The translations under genes and the position numbers were made by a program. A stretch of DNA of 64,000 nt from JBMTVN01 sp046047235. Its GTDB lineage: Bacteria > Verrucomicrobiota > Verrucomicrobiia > Limisphaerales > JAHDYP01. Below the pieces are notes generated by a model. That model did no database searches and was not told the origin of the DNA. It was given only the letters and a program-made list of their open reading frames with translations. Location of the stretch: contig JBJOII010000001.1 of the NCBI GenBank assembly GCA_046047235.1, forward strand, positions 1 through 64,000, written 5' to 3'. Shown one piece after another: positions 43,416-52,651 of this stretch. Each line of letters begins with the position of its first letter. The first letter of the stretch is position 1.

Positions 43416-45812
43416 ATGAAACGCTCTCCCCTCACTCTCAGTCTCGTTACCTGCCTTGTCCTGCTGCTCCCGGCAGCCAGCCACGCCGCCACGGAAGCCG
43501 AACTGCTCTCCATCCTGCAGTCGTCCAACGACGCCGTGGCCCGCAGCTCCGCCTGCCAACAACTCCGCACGCTCGGATCACCCAAATCCATTCCCCTGCT
43601 CGGCGGCATGCTCGGAGTCGAGGGCGTCAGCCACGCCGCACGCTACGCCCTCGAAGGCATGCCCTATCCCGAGGCCGGCGCCATGCTGCGCGCCTCGCTC
43701 GCCCGCATATCCGGAACCAACCAGGCCGGCATCATCGATTCCCTCGGCTGGCGCCGCGAACCCCAGGCCGTCCCCCTCCTCATGCCTCTCATCAAAAGTG
43801 ACGATGTACTCGTCGCCACCAGCGCAGCCACCGCCCTCGGCCGTATCGGCGGCACCGAGGCCACTGCCGTCCTCATGGGCGTAAGCACCGAAGCACCGCA
43901 GGCAGTCCAGCACGCCGCCTATGAAAGCCTGCTCCGCTGCGCCGAGAAAAACCTCCGCGAAAAAACTCCCGCTTCCGCCCTCGAAATCTACAAGCAACTC
44001 GCCGGACGCCCCGCCCCAGAACCCATGCGGGTTGCCGCCTGGCGAGGCTGGATGCTCACCAGCACTCCCCTCTCCAGTGAAATGACCCGGCTCATGGTCA
44101 CCACGCTCTCCGATACCAGCCACTTCCGACACCAGATCGCCGTCAAGGTGCTGCGCGAAATCTATGATCCCGCTTTGCTCATGACCTGCCGCAACGCCTG
44201 GGAGACCTTGCCCGCAGATGCCCAACTGGCCCTCCTCGACGCCATGCTCCTGGCCGGCCTTAACGTCGAGGACGCCATCCAGCAAGCCACCCAAAGCCCT
44301 CACGAAGCAGTGCGCATCGCTGGATGGGAATCCCTCGCTCTCCACCCCGATTCAAGCCGCCTCCAACCGCTGGCAGCCGCAGCCGCAGCAGGCGAACCCG
44401 CCGAACGCGAAGTAGCCCGCCGTATCCTCACAGTCGTCCGCGGCCCGAACATGACCACCCGCATTGCCGACGCCATCCCCGATGCCCCCGCACCCGTACA
44501 GGCCGCCCTGCTCCGCGCACTCGGTGAACGCGGCGACCCCGCCGCCGCCCCAGTCCTGCTCAACATGGCCCGCACCGGCGAACGCCCAGTCCGCTACGCC
44601 GCCCTCGCCTCCCTCCAGACTCTCGCACTCCCCGATACGCTCGAATCCCTCCTGACCATCACCGCCCAAGCCAAAGCAACCGGCGAACGCGATGCCGCAC
44701 TCCAAGCCGTTTTCGCCGTGTGCCGCGCCGATGGCGACAAGGAACGCATCACCTCAGCCGTGCTCCAGGCGCTCACGGTGGGTGAAGACGCCGAAAGACT
44801 GCGCCTGCTCCCCATCCTGCCCGAACTCGGCACTCCCGGGGCACTGGCTGCCGCAACCGCTGCCACCACCTATCCCGATCCCGAAATCGCCAAGGAATCC
44901 CTGCGCGTGCTGGCCCGTTGGCCCAACAGCACCCCCGCCCCGGACTTGCTCGCTCTCGCCCGAACCACGGACGACCCCACCACCCACGCCCTCGCCCTGC
45001 GCGGCGCCATCGCAGTCGCAGCTCTCGATACCAACCCCCAACAGCGGCTTGCCTGGCTAACCCAGGCCCTGGAAACGGCCAAGCGCACCGAAGAGAAGAA
45101 ACAAGCACTCGGCGCCATCGGCCAACAACCCACCGCTGCCGCTCTGGAAATCGTCATCCGCACACTCCAGGAACCCGAACTCGCCAACGAAGCCGCCCTC
45201 GCCGCCCTCGCCATCGCCGAAACACTGGCCCCCACAGAAAGCCAGCTCGCCAACGACGTCGCCGTCGAAGTCCTGCAGCATGCCGACGCACCCGAAGTAT
45301 TCCGCCGCGCCTGGAAATTGCGTATCCGCCCCCAGACCGGCGGACCACGCCTCCGCCACTGGCAGCTCAACGGCCCCCACCGTCAGGACGGAGTCACCGG
45401 CGCCCAAGCAGTCTTCAATCTCGAGTTCGGACCGGAAAAAGACCCCGCCACAACCCAATGGCAACGCCTGCCCGAAGGTGAACAAGTCAACCTCGCCGCA
45501 CGATTCCCCGGCCAAGACAACTGCATCGCCTACCTCCGAACCCAGGTCAAGGCACCGGAAGCCATGCCCGCCGCCATCCTCCTCGGCAGCGACGACGGCG
45601 CAAAAATCTGGGTCAACGGCACGGTCGTCCATAGCAATAACATCGACCGCGGAGAAGTCCCGGACGACGACGTCGCCCCCATCCAGCTCCAGAAAGGCCT
45701 CAACGAAATCATCGTCAAAGTCAGCCAGGGCGGCGGCGGATGGTCCATGAGTGCCCGTATCGTCAACACCGACGGCACCCCCGTGAACGGACTCACCGAA
45801 GTCGCACCCTAA
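43416..45812 (+). CDS. Secreted HEAT-repeat protein with C-terminal beta-sandwich
   Basis: A 798-residue exported protein (signal MKRSPLTLSLVTCLVLLLPA). Most of it is an alpha-solenoid of HEAT-like repeats, for example SIPLLGGMLGVEGVSHAARY and VPLLMPLIKSDDVLVATSAA. The last 150 residues are a beta-sandwich with AAILLGSDDGAKIWVNGTVV and GLNEIIVKVSQGGGGW, a carbohydrate-binding-like module common in planctomycete/verrucomicrobial secreted proteins. An in-frame ATG at 43392 would add eight residues. The stop overlaps the convergent YiiX-like gene by four bases. Probably a binding scaffold; ligand unknown. Confidence 0.85.
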   Translation: MKRSPLTLSLVTCLVLLLPAASHAATEAELLSILQSSNDAVARSSACQQLRTLGSPKSIPLLGGMLGVEGVSHAARYALEGMPYPEAGAMLRASLARISGTNQAGIIDSLGWRREPQAVPLLMPLIKSDDVLVATSAATALGRIGGTEATAVLMGVSTEAPQAVQHAAYESLLRCAEKNLREKTPASALEIYKQLAGRPAPEPMRVAAWRGWMLTSTPLSSEMTRLMVTTLSDTSHFRHQIAVKVLREIYDPALLMTCRNAWETLPADAQLALLDAMLLAGLNVEDAIQQATQSPHEAVRIAGWESLALHPDSSRLQPLAAAAAAGEPAEREVARRILTVVRGPNMTTRIADAIPDAPAPVQAALLRALGERGDPAAAPVLLNMARTGERPVRYAALASLQTLALPDTLESLLTITAQAKATGERDAALQAVFAVCRADGDKERITSAVLQALTVGEDAERLRLLPILPELGTPGALAAATAATTYPDPEIAKESLRVLARWPNSTPAPDLLALARTTDDPTTHALALRGAIAVAALDTNPQQRLAWLTQALETAKRTEEKKQALGAIGQQPTAAALEIVIRTLQEPELANEAALAALAIAETLAPTESQLANDVAVEVLQHADAPEVFRRAWKLRIRPQTGGPRLRHWQLNGPHRQDGVTGAQAVFNLEFGPEKDPATTQWQRLPEGEQVNLAARFPGQDNCIAYLRTQVKAPEAMPAAILLGSDDGAKIWVNGTVVHSNNIDRGEVPDDDVAPIQLQKGLNEIIVKVSQGGGGWSMSARIVNTDGTPVNGLTEVAP

Positions 45813-47275
45813 CCTCGCCAGGGACGCCACCCTCGGCGAATGCGACCCAGCACCGCAGGAATACGTTCTGGCGGAACAAACCGCACGCCGCCCCGTCGAC
45901 GGTGCAACGCCAGCGCCACGAAGTGAAACGGGGCGTCCGCAGGATCCACCGCGGCATTCCACCCATCCAATGCCTGATACGCAAGGTCATCGCCGGTGAG
46001 CGTGTAGCGCCCCAGTCGGCGAATGAGCTCAAACCGGACAGGTCCGCGCCCATGGAAGGAGCGATACACTAAGCCCGTGCACACCACACGCGTGCTCAGG
46101 GTAAAATCGAACTCGAAATCATAGGGCAAACCAAAATGGCCCAGCGCCTCTCTCAAAGCGTCCTGCCTCGATTCGGGGGATACGTTCGGCCGCAGCACCA
46201 GCACATGGTCTGCCGCCAGACATTGTTCGAGGGGGTTGATCTGCACCCTCGGCGCCAGTCCCTCCAACACATGCCCGAATCGCCCCCCAACCACCAGCCG
46301 CTCCCGCATGCCTTCCGAAAACTCCAGCCCCTCACGCTGCTCCTCCGTGCCAAGCGCAATCGCAGCATGCGCCCAGAAACCGGGCAATAACGCCGTCGTC
46401 ACCTTCCCCTCCGTGCGCACCAGCAGGATGTCCCCGGGACAAACCTGACCCCTGAGCTCCTCCAGCACCAGCTCGGTGATCCCCGGCTTGTAATCATACT
46501 TCAACCGCGCCTGCGCAAAGGTCTCCCCGATGATCGACTGCAGCCCATACGCCGCCTTCCGTGCAGGACGCAGCACCGTCTCACGAAACTCCCGCCAGTC
46601 ATGTCGCAGACGCTGCCACAACACATGCATCAGCCGGTTGCGGACTATCCGGCGCTGCCGCCGAACCAAACCCATCGCCCAGGCCAGCTGCGAATCCGCA
46701 GCAAAACCCAAACGGATCATGCGACGTCGCCCCTTTCTCCAGTAACGATCCGCCTCACGCATCAAACGGTAATGGGACAGCGAGCTGTAACCGCGCAGGA
46801 CATCATCAAAGAAGCCCGCTTCAATGTCCAAACGTGGCTCGGGCTCGTTGAGCTTCGACCTCAGCAACGGTGCATGTTCCACCAGCTGAATGACCCGCAA
46901 CGACTTCGCGTAAAGCACCAGCGCCGCGACAAAGGCAACCAGGAAACTGCGGTAACGGCACGACTCCGTTTCTCGGCCGGCATAGTTGCTGTTCTCCAGA
47001 ATCAGGTCATAAGCCACCAGACGGAGATTGCGATAACTCAGCAACATCTGCCGCACCTGCGACTCCTCATCGGGAGTCAGGTAACCACGCCGAATCGCCC
47101 CGGGAAGAATCATGCCCCGGTCCAACCGAACCTCCAACGCATCCAGGCCTTCCACCAGCTCTCGCAGCAACTCAAACCGATCGGGCCCACAACCAACATC
47201 CCCTGCCGGAGCAACCCCGCCGTGGTGTGACTCCACCTGCAACAGCGCTGCAGGACTATGTCGAAAATGCCGCAT
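45809..47275 (-). CDS. YiiX/YebB-like permuted NlpC/P60 protein
   Basis: A 488-residue protein. The first 270 residues are helical and Arg-rich with a hydrophobic segment (FLVAFVAALVLYAKSL). The C-terminal part is a circularly permuted papain-fold domain of the YiiX/DUF830 type: CPGDILLVRTEGKVTTALLP with the catalytic-type histidine in FWAHAAIALG, and the cysteine in TRVVCTGLVYRSF. Such proteins hydrolyse amide or ester bonds in cell wall or lipids; the substrate here is unknown. The gene's 5' flank carries two solo 36-bp palindromes. Confidence 0.75.
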   Translation of the reverse strand: MRHFRHSPAALLQVESHHGGVAPAGDVGCGPDRFELLRELVEGLDALEVRLDRGMILPGAIRRGYLTPDEESQVRQMLLSYRNLRLVAYDLILENSNYAGRETESCRYRSFLVAFVAALVLYAKSLRVIQLVEHAPLLRSKLNEPEPRLDIEAGFFDDVLRGYSSLSHYRLMREADRYWRKGRRRMIRLGFAADSQLAWAMGLVRRQRRIVRNRLMHVLWQRLRHDWREFRETVLRPARKAAYGLQSIIGETFAQARLKYDYKPGITELVLEELRGQVCPGDILLVRTEGKVTTALLPGFWAHAAIALGTEEQREGLEFSEGMRERLVVGGRFGHVLEGLAPRVQINPLEQCLAADHVLVLRPNVSPESRQDALREALGHFGLPYDFEFDFTLSTRVVCTGLVYRSFHGRGPVRFELIRRLGRYTLTGDDLAYQALDGWNAAVDPADAPFHFVALALHRRRGGVRFVPPERIPAVLGRIRRGWRPWRG

Positions 47276-47334
47276 CTATGACATTTTCCCTTACCAGAGT
47301 CTGACCCCACCGCAAACAGCGAAGTCAACCAACG

Positions 47335-47376
47335 GCGTACGGATTATTGGGACACCTGTCCCAATAATCCGTACGC
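47335..47376. repeat. Palindrome copy C (42 bp, solo)
   Basis: Exact 20-base arms, GCGTACGGATTATTGGGACA and its complement, around a central CC. Relative to copies A and B it is in the opposite orientation (CC for GG) and carries T/A in place of C/G at the same position in both arms. It lies between the 5' end of the YiiX-like gene and copy D. Confidence 0.95.
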
Positions 47377-47480
47377 TGCGCCGACCCGGACCAATGGCCC
47401 CAGTCTCACGGAGACAAGCTGTTGTGCAGATGAACAGCCACTGCCAGCTCTCACGATCCGGCTCATTCCTGACTTTGTCG

Positions 47481-47516
47481 TACGGATTGTGAGCCCAGGT
47501 GTCCCTTTTTTTCGTA
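47481..47516. repeat. Palindrome copy D (degenerate, solo)
   Basis: The same 17-GG-17 layout: begins TACGGATT, centre CCCAGGTGTCCC, ends CGTA, but the right arm is interrupted by a run of seven T. It lies 104 bases from copy C. I see no remnant of the PaaX-like gene between C and D. Confidence 0.75.
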
Positions 47517-47553
47517 GCGCTCAAGGACGCACGGCAGTGGCTACGGTCGGGAT

Positions 47554-50500
47554 TCAGGGTTGCGTGAGAACGCGATAGAAGAGTGCCGGCAGGCTGGGTT
47601 GGATGGGATTGGTGAGGAGGTCGTGGCCCGTGGTGTTGGTTCCTGAGAGGATGGGTGTCCAGTTTATGACGTCCTGGCCCAGGTTGGTGGTGTAGAGCAG
47701 TTCATAGGGTTGGAGCGGTTCACTGAGCAGCTGGAACACGAGATTGGTTTGGTTGATGAGCTCAGGTGAACTGAGTAGGATGTAGGTGCTCCCGGTAAAA
47801 TGCGCGGTCACATGCAGGCTGCGCTGGACATCGAACACATACGGGTTGTTATCGGAACGGAGGTCTCCGCTCCAGCCGAGGAAGCCCGCATCTGCGTCGG
47901 GCACCGCCGTGAGGGTGATGGCGGTGCCGTTGGTATAGAAGTTGGCGGCGGGCGCTTTCGAGACCGTACCGGATCCTTCCGTGAGCACGGTGACGGTGAA
48001 ATAGCCATCGGGCAATGGGGAGAAGGAACCGACCACGACGGGTTCTGCGTCGTTCACGGTGAAGGTGACGGGGTTATTGGTACCGGTGGCTGTGCCGCTC
48101 CATTGGGAAAAGAAATGCCCCTGATCGGGGATGGCGAGCAGGCTGATCACCTCACCCCGGGCGTACAACGCGCCTGATGGCCGGAGTTGGAACGAGCCCT
48201 TGCCGTCGGCAGCAGTGGTGACTGTGGTCCCGAAGATCGGGGTGATCGTTTTATCCCGGTCCATGAGGACCGTTGCCACGGGGTTGGTATCGGTGAGATC
48301 GCCGGACCAGCGGGAGAAGAACCAGCCATCGTCGGGCTGGGCTGTGGCGGTTACGACGGTATTACTGACATAGACTCCGCCTGGCGGGGTGAGCGTGACG
48401 GATCCATCGGGGGCGGGTGGGACTGTGAGTTCGTGGGTGGTGAGGAGATGGATTACGACTGGTTCGGCGGCGGGGCTTTCGAGGCTGGAGGTAAAGGTCC
48501 TGGCGCGGAGCGTGACATTACTTGAGACCAGCAGCGGTGCTGTGTAGAGGGGATCAGCGGGCGTGGGGTTGGTTTCACTGGTGGTGTAATGGATGGTGGC
48601 TTCGGGCATTCCTGCGGTCATGGTGACCGTGACGGGGTTGATGTTGGTAAAGAAGAGGTTTGTGCCCTGCTGGTCGTTGACGGTGATGATGGGGGGGGAA
48701 AGGTGCATCTCGATGACAACGGGGTCGGCTTCGGCAGACTCGAGTGTGGCGTCGTAGCCGATGGCACGCACTGTGGCGGGAGCGTTGACGGTGACCGTGC
48801 TGGCATAGGGGTGGGAGGCGAACGTGGGCTGGGAGCCATCGAGCGTGTAGTAGAGATCTGCGTCGGGGAAAGTTGCGATCAGTTCGAGTGAGACGTCGGG
48901 CAGATCGACGAAGCTGAAGTTGGTGCCGGCGGATCCATTGACGAGCACCTCCGGTGGGGTGACGCCATAGACCGTGAGCTGGACTGGCGGGCTGGTGGAA
49001 TTACCGTAGGCGTTGCCTGAGACCAGCTGGTAGGAGCCAGAATCCAGAGCGGTGACTTCGGGGAGGAGGATTCCGGTGTTGGTTGCGTTGGTAATGGCGT
49101 TGGTTTTGTTGTGGTACCACTGGTGGGTGATGGGTTCGGCGCCGCTGACGGTGAAGTTGAGTGACACGTCTGTGCCGGCGTTTGTGACGACGTTGGCGGG
49201 TTTATCGGTGATGAGCGGTGCAGGGGAAACCCGGGTGATGAGCAGGTCGAAGGCTTGGGCATTGGTGAGGGTGAAGGAGTCGAAGGTGGCATTGGTGGTG
49301 GCTCGACCGGCGAGAGTGAGGGCGGTGCCCGGGCCGGGCTGCAGGTTATAGGCGTAGTCCATGTTTGTGCCTCCGGCGGAGCGGGCCCATTGGACACCGC
49401 CGGTGGCGTTATGCTGCAGGATGAACCAATCGAAACCTCCGGCGCTGACGAGTTCGTTGGTGCCGAAGGTGCGGTTGCCCACGAAGAATCCGGCCACAGC
49501 TGCGCCGTTTTCCGGCAGGGCAGCGACGCTGGTGGCTTCCTGGCCGCCGTGATCGACCAGCCAGAGGGGTGTTCCATCGGGGGCGAACCTGGCGGAGAAC
49601 GTGTAGCGGATGGCGGAATTGGTGAGCACCAGGGATCCCAGTTCCGCGGGTCCGGCGAAGTAGCCGACCAGAGTCACTGCATTATCGGGATCCACGGCAA
49701 CGGCTTGGGCGGCGTCGGCCTGGCTACTCCCCCCCGAGTGTGCCCAGAGGAAGCGGCCCGAGCCATCGGCCGCGGCGACGACGACCTGACTATTCAGGGC
49801 ATTGGTGAGCTGGATATCATCGAAGTCCACATCGCCGGCAACGCTACCGGAGAGGATCAGGTTACCGTTGGGGCTAAGCGCGAGGGCGGATGCGAGATCG
49901 ACGGAGGCGCCTCCCGCTTGGGTCGCCCATTCAACGCCCCCTTCCGGCGTCAGCGAGGTCAGGTAGATATCGCTATTGCCGTAGCTGGTCAGGGTGGTGT
50001 CGCCCCATTGTGCGGTGTTCATGAAGGAACCGGTGGCGTAGATCCGTCCGGACGAGTCGACAGCGATACCCTTGAGCGTGTCGTAGATATTCGCTCCAAA
50101 CTGGGTCATCCAGAGCAGGTTGCCGTCGGGGTCGAGTTTGGCGAGGAAGGCATCGGCGGTGCCGACGGGGCCGCGATTGGTGAGTGTGACCTGGCTGCAG
50201 GTGAGGTCCCGGATGAACTGGCCACCGGCGATCGTGTTGCCGTTGGGGTCGATGGCGATGGCATCGACCTTGACTGCTCCGGGGCTGGCAAACGTCTGGA
50301 CCCACAGTGGCTGGCTGTTGGACGGGGTGTAGTGGGCGACGAAGCCGTCTGTATCACCGGCGGAGGTCAACTGGGTGGTTCCGAAGTGGATGGTTTCCTC
50401 GAAGGCGCCGCCGACATGCAGTCCGCCATTGGCATCGATGGCGAGGCATCTGGCTTCGTCGTCACCGCTACCGGTGGCGGTGAGCAGGTTATGGAAGTTG

Positions 50501-50607
50501 TAACCCGTGGGGTGTCCCGCTGCATGGGGTCTCGGGGTGAGGAGCAGGGCGAGCAGGAGCGGGAGGTATTGGAGGGTGGACGGAGGAATTTTGGTAGCGG
50601 GAGCCAC
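47554..50607 (-). CDS. Giant secreted beta-propeller/Ig/InlB-repeat protein
   Basis: A 1017-residue exported protein starting at GTG 50607 (signal LQYLPLLLALLLTPRPHAAG). Residues 40-470 are SBBP-type propeller repeats (AIDANGGLHVGGAFEETIHF, AIDPNGNTIAGGQF, AVDSSGRIYATGSF). An Ig-like domain follows (ITHQWYHNKTN), then two chitobiase-C-type domains (DADLYYTLDGSQPT, EATIHYTTSETNPT) and three InlB B-repeat-like modules (DDGWFFSRWSGDLTD, DQGHFFSQWSGTAT, DAGFLGWSGDL). The C-terminus ends ALFYRVLTQP, a tail seen often in verrucomicrobial exported proteins. Likely surface adhesion or carbohydrate interaction; inferred. Confidence 0.85.
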   Translation of the reverse strand: MAPATKIPPSTLQYLPLLLALLLTPRPHAAGHPTGYNFHNLLTATGSGDDEARCLAIDANGGLHVGGAFEETIHFGTTQLTSAGDTDGFVAHYTPSNSQPLWVQTFASPGAVKVDAIAIDPNGNTIAGGQFIRDLTCSQVTLTNRGPVGTADAFLAKLDPDGNLLWMTQFGANIYDTLKGIAVDSSGRIYATGSFMNTAQWGDTTLTSYGNSDIYLTSLTPEGGVEWATQAGGASVDLASALALSPNGNLILSGSVAGDVDFDDIQLTNALNSQVVVAAADGSGRFLWAHSGGSSQADAAQAVAVDPDNAVTLVGYFAGPAELGSLVLTNSAIRYTFSARFAPDGTPLWLVDHGGQEATSVAALPENGAAVAGFFVGNRTFGTNELVSAGGFDWFILQHNATGGVQWARSAGGTNMDYAYNLQPGPGTALTLAGRATTNATFDSFTLTNAQAFDLLITRVSPAPLITDKPANVVTNAGTDVSLNFTVSGAEPITHQWYHNKTNAITNATNTGILLPEVTALDSGSYQLVSGNAYGNSTSPPVQLTVYGVTPPEVLVNGSAGTNFSFVDLPDVSLELIATFPDADLYYTLDGSQPTFASHPYASTVTVNAPATVRAIGYDATLESAEADPVVIEMHLSPPIITVNDQQGTNLFFTNINPVTVTMTAGMPEATIHYTTSETNPTPADPLYTAPLLVSSNVTLRARTFTSSLESPAAEPVVIHLLTTHELTVPPAPDGSVTLTPPGGVYVSNTVVTATAQPDDGWFFSRWSGDLTDTNPVATVLMDRDKTITPIFGTTVTTAADGKGSFQLRPSGALYARGEVISLLAIPDQGHFFSQWSGTATGTNNPVTFTVNDAEPVVVGSFSPLPDGYFTVTVLTEGSGTVSKAPAANFYTNGTAITLTAVPDADAGFLGWSGDLRSDNNPYVFDVQRSLHVTAHFTGSTYILLSSPELINQTNLVFQLLSEPLQPYELLYTTNLGQDVINWTPILSGTNTTGHDLLTNPIQPSLPALFYRVLTQP

Positions 50608-50722
50608 AGTGGCCGGACTTTATCCGGCTTTGGGGGTATTCGCAAGGTGGTCGGGTGGCGGTGCTGGGCACGAAAAGGAGTGCTTCAATATTGACCATGG
50701 GGTGCAGTAGTTTCCGGGTTGG

Positions 50723-52375
50723 ATGCGCGAAGCGGCGATTGAGATTGTGCGGCGTTTGCAGGGGGCTGGTTATGAGGCCTACTGGGTGGGGGGGGGCGTA
50801 CGGGACATGCTGCGGGGCGTGGAGCCGAAGGACTACGACATTGCCACCTCGGCGCATCCGGGTGAGGTGGAGCGATTGTTTAGGCGCACCGTTCCGGTGG
50901 GGCGGGCCTTTGGGGTGGTGCTGGTGTTGAGCGGGGGGCATCCATTTGAGGTCGCGACCTTCAGGAGTGAGTCGGACTATCGGGATGGGAGGCGTCCTGA
51001 GCGGGTGGAATTCAGCAGTGCGCGCGAGGATGCGAGCCGGCGGGATTTCACTGTGAACGGTTTATTTTTCGATCCGGTCCGGGGGCGGTTGATGGACTGG
51101 GTGGGTGGGGAGCGGGATTTGGCGGAGGGGATTTTAAGGACAATTGGTTCTGCGGCGGAGCGGTTTGCGGAGGATCATTTGCGGTTGCTACGCGCCGTGC
51201 GGTTTGCGGTGCAGCTGGACTTTAAGATTGAGCCTGAAACTTGGGGAGCGGTGTGTGCTGCGGCGGGGATGATTCGGGGTATTTCAGCGGAGCGGGTGCG
51301 GGACGAGTTGCTCAAGATCCTGCGGCCTCCGCATGCGGCGCGGGGTTTCCAACTGCTTCAGGAGAGCGGGTTATTGGCTGAGGTTTTGCCTGAGTTGGAG
51401 GCCACCGTGGGCTGCGAGCAGTCGCCCGATTTTCATCCGGAGGGGAGCGTCTTCAAGCACATCAGCAAGATGCTGGGGATGCTTCCTTTGGAATCGGGTC
51501 CGGAGCTGGTGTGGGCGGTATTATTGCATGATGTGGCGAAGCCGGTCACGGCGGTGAAGGAGCCCGGGGAGGGGCGGATTCGCTTTCCTGAGCACGAGCG
51601 GGTGGGGGCACAGATGGCAGCGGGAATCCTGGAAAGACTGCGTTTTCCGCGGAAGTTCATGGATGCCGTGATTGAGTGTGTGCGGTTTCACATGCAATTT
51701 CTGGACGCGCCGGCCATGCGGCGGTCGACCCTGAGGCGGATGTTGATGCGGCCTCATTTTCCTTTGGAGCTGGAGTTGCACCGGCTGGACAGTTTGGGGT
51801 CGAACGGACGGATGGAGACCTATGACTTTGTGCGGCGGGAGCAGGAGTCCTTTGCGGCGCAGCCGGAGTTGGTGCCGCCGTTGCTTGGGGGTCGGGATCT
51901 GATGGCGCTGGGTGTGTTGCCTGGTCGGGGGATGGGGGAGATGCTGGGGGAGTTGCGTGAACTTCAGCTGCAGGGCGAACTGGGCAACAAGCTTGAGGCG
52001 GAGGCGTGGATACGCAAAAAACTGGCGAAAACCGCAAAATCCTGCTGGCGTTCTGGCGCAGAATGCCCTAGACGCAGTGTTCAACATATGCCCAAAGCAC
52101 TTACCAAATCCCAGATTGCGGCAGCAATTGCCGAGAAAGTTGAAATCACCAAGAAGCAGGCGGTGGCCGTGCTGGATACCATCACCGAGCTGGCCTACAA
52201 GAATGCCAAGAACTCCTTCACTGTTCCCGGACTCGGGAAGCTCGTGCTTGTGAAGCGCAAGGCTCGCACTGGCCGCAACCCCGCGACTGGCGAGACCATC
52301 AAGATTCCGGCCAAGAAGGTCGTGAAGTTCCGCGTTGCCAAGGCGGCTAAGGACGCGATCCTCGGCGGCAAGTAA
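50723..52375 (+). CDS. CCA-adding enzyme (tRNA nucleotidyltransferase) read in frame into HU-like protein
   Basis: Residues 1-440 form a class II poly(A)/CCA polymerase: YWVGGGVRDMLRG and EPKDYDIATSAHP (metal-binding Asp pair), RRDFTVNGLFFDP, EDHLRLLRAVRFA, and an HD domain with VWAVLLHDVAKP. It would add or repair CCA ends of tRNA, though it could equally be a poly(A) polymerase. No stop codon separates it from the HU-like sequence at 52088-52375; the linker is about 20 residues (AKSCWRSGAECPRRSVQH). The read-through may be real, or HU may be made only from its internal ATG. CCA enzymes normally end near residue 430, so the fusion is unusual. Confidence 0.88.
   Translation: MREAAIEIVRRLQGAGYEAYWVGGGVRDMLRGVEPKDYDIATSAHPGEVERLFRRTVPVGRAFGVVLVLSGGHPFEVATFRSESDYRDGRRPERVEFSSAREDASRRDFTVNGLFFDPVRGRLMDWVGGERDLAEGILRTIGSAAERFAEDHLRLLRAVRFAVQLDFKIEPETWGAVCAAAGMIRGISAERVRDELLKILRPPHAARGFQLLQESGLLAEVLPELEATVGCEQSPDFHPEGSVFKHISKMLGMLPLESGPELVWAVLLHDVAKPVTAVKEPGEGRIRFPEHERVGAQMAAGILERLRFPRKFMDAVIECVRFHMQFLDAPAMRRSTLRRMLMRPHFPLELELHRLDSLGSNGRMETYDFVRREQESFAAQPELVPPLLGGRDLMALGVLPGRGMGEMLGELRELQLQGELGNKLEAEAWIRKKLAKTAKSCWRSGAECPRRSVQHMPKALTKSQIAAAIAEKVEITKKQAVAVLDTITELAYKNAKNSFTVPGLGKLVLVKRKARTGRNPATGETIKIPAKKVVKFRVAKAAKDAILGGK
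52088..52375 (+). CDS. HU/IHF-family DNA-binding protein (in-frame 3' part of preceding frame)
   Basis: A complete 95-residue HU-type protein from its own ATG: MPKALTKSQIAAAIAEKVEI, then the dimer core and arm GLGKLVLVKRKARTGRNPAT, with the GRNPATGE signature at the beta-arm tip and VKFRVAKAAKDAILGGK at the end. It is followed by a strong terminator. The ATG is codon 456 of the longer frame. Normal HU length implies an independent product. No ribosome site or clear promoter precedes it. Confidence 0.9.
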   Translation: MPKALTKSQIAAAIAEKVEITKKQAVAVLDTITELAYKNAKNSFTVPGLGKLVLVKRKARTGRNPATGETIKIPAKKVVKFRVAKAAKDAILGGK

Positions 52376-52395
52376 TTCATTACTTTTGCAGCAAG

Positions 52396-52425
52396 AGCAG
52401 GGACCTTTCGGTCCCTGCTTTTTTT
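52396..52425 (+). terminator. Intrinsic terminator after HU gene
   Basis: A perfect 10-bp stem, AGCAGGGACC and its complement, with a TTTC loop and a run of seven T, 21 bases after the stop codon. Confidence 0.97.
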
Positions 52426-52507
52426 GTATTTCTGTCTGCCGTTTCAGGGCGAACGCGTGGGTGGATATCTCAGGTTGGAACGGGCGACATGGGGGGCGTG
52501 AGGAGAG

Positions 52508-52583
52508 TGGTGGGCCCAGAGGGATTTGAACCCCCGACCAAACGATTATGAGTCGTCTGCTCTAACCGCTGAGCTATGGGCCC
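52508..52583 (-). tRNA. tRNA-Ile2 (anticodon CAU, lysidine-modified)
   Basis: A complete 76-nt cloverleaf with encoded CCA on the minus strand. GGGCCCA acceptor paired with TGGGCCC, D-arm AGCTCAGCGGTTAGAGC, anticodon stem-loop GACGACTCATAATCGT (anticodon CAT), and T-loop GGTTCAAATCC. The GACTCATAATCG loop and overall sequence match the minor isoleucine tRNA, whose C34 is modified by TilS, more closely than initiator or elongator Met tRNAs. Confidence 0.9.
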
Positions 52584-52651
52584 GGAAGAGGTGGGCCATG
52601 CTGGGAAACTGCGCTGCGCTGGGCAAGGAGAATTGGTGTCCAAATACGACT

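Noticed and set aside
47377..47480. Remnant of the PaaX-like gene between palindromes C and D
   Set aside because: No similarity to the gene at 18295-19077 could be seen in either strand over these 104 bases.
49255..50694. 479-codon plus-strand frame opposite the propeller/Ig protein
   Set aside because: Gly/Glu-rich shadow of a minus-strand gene with clear repeats and signal peptide.
52508..52583. Methionine tRNA
   Set aside because: Anticodon is CAU, but the GACTCATAATCG anticodon arm and overall sequence match tRNA-Ile2 better.
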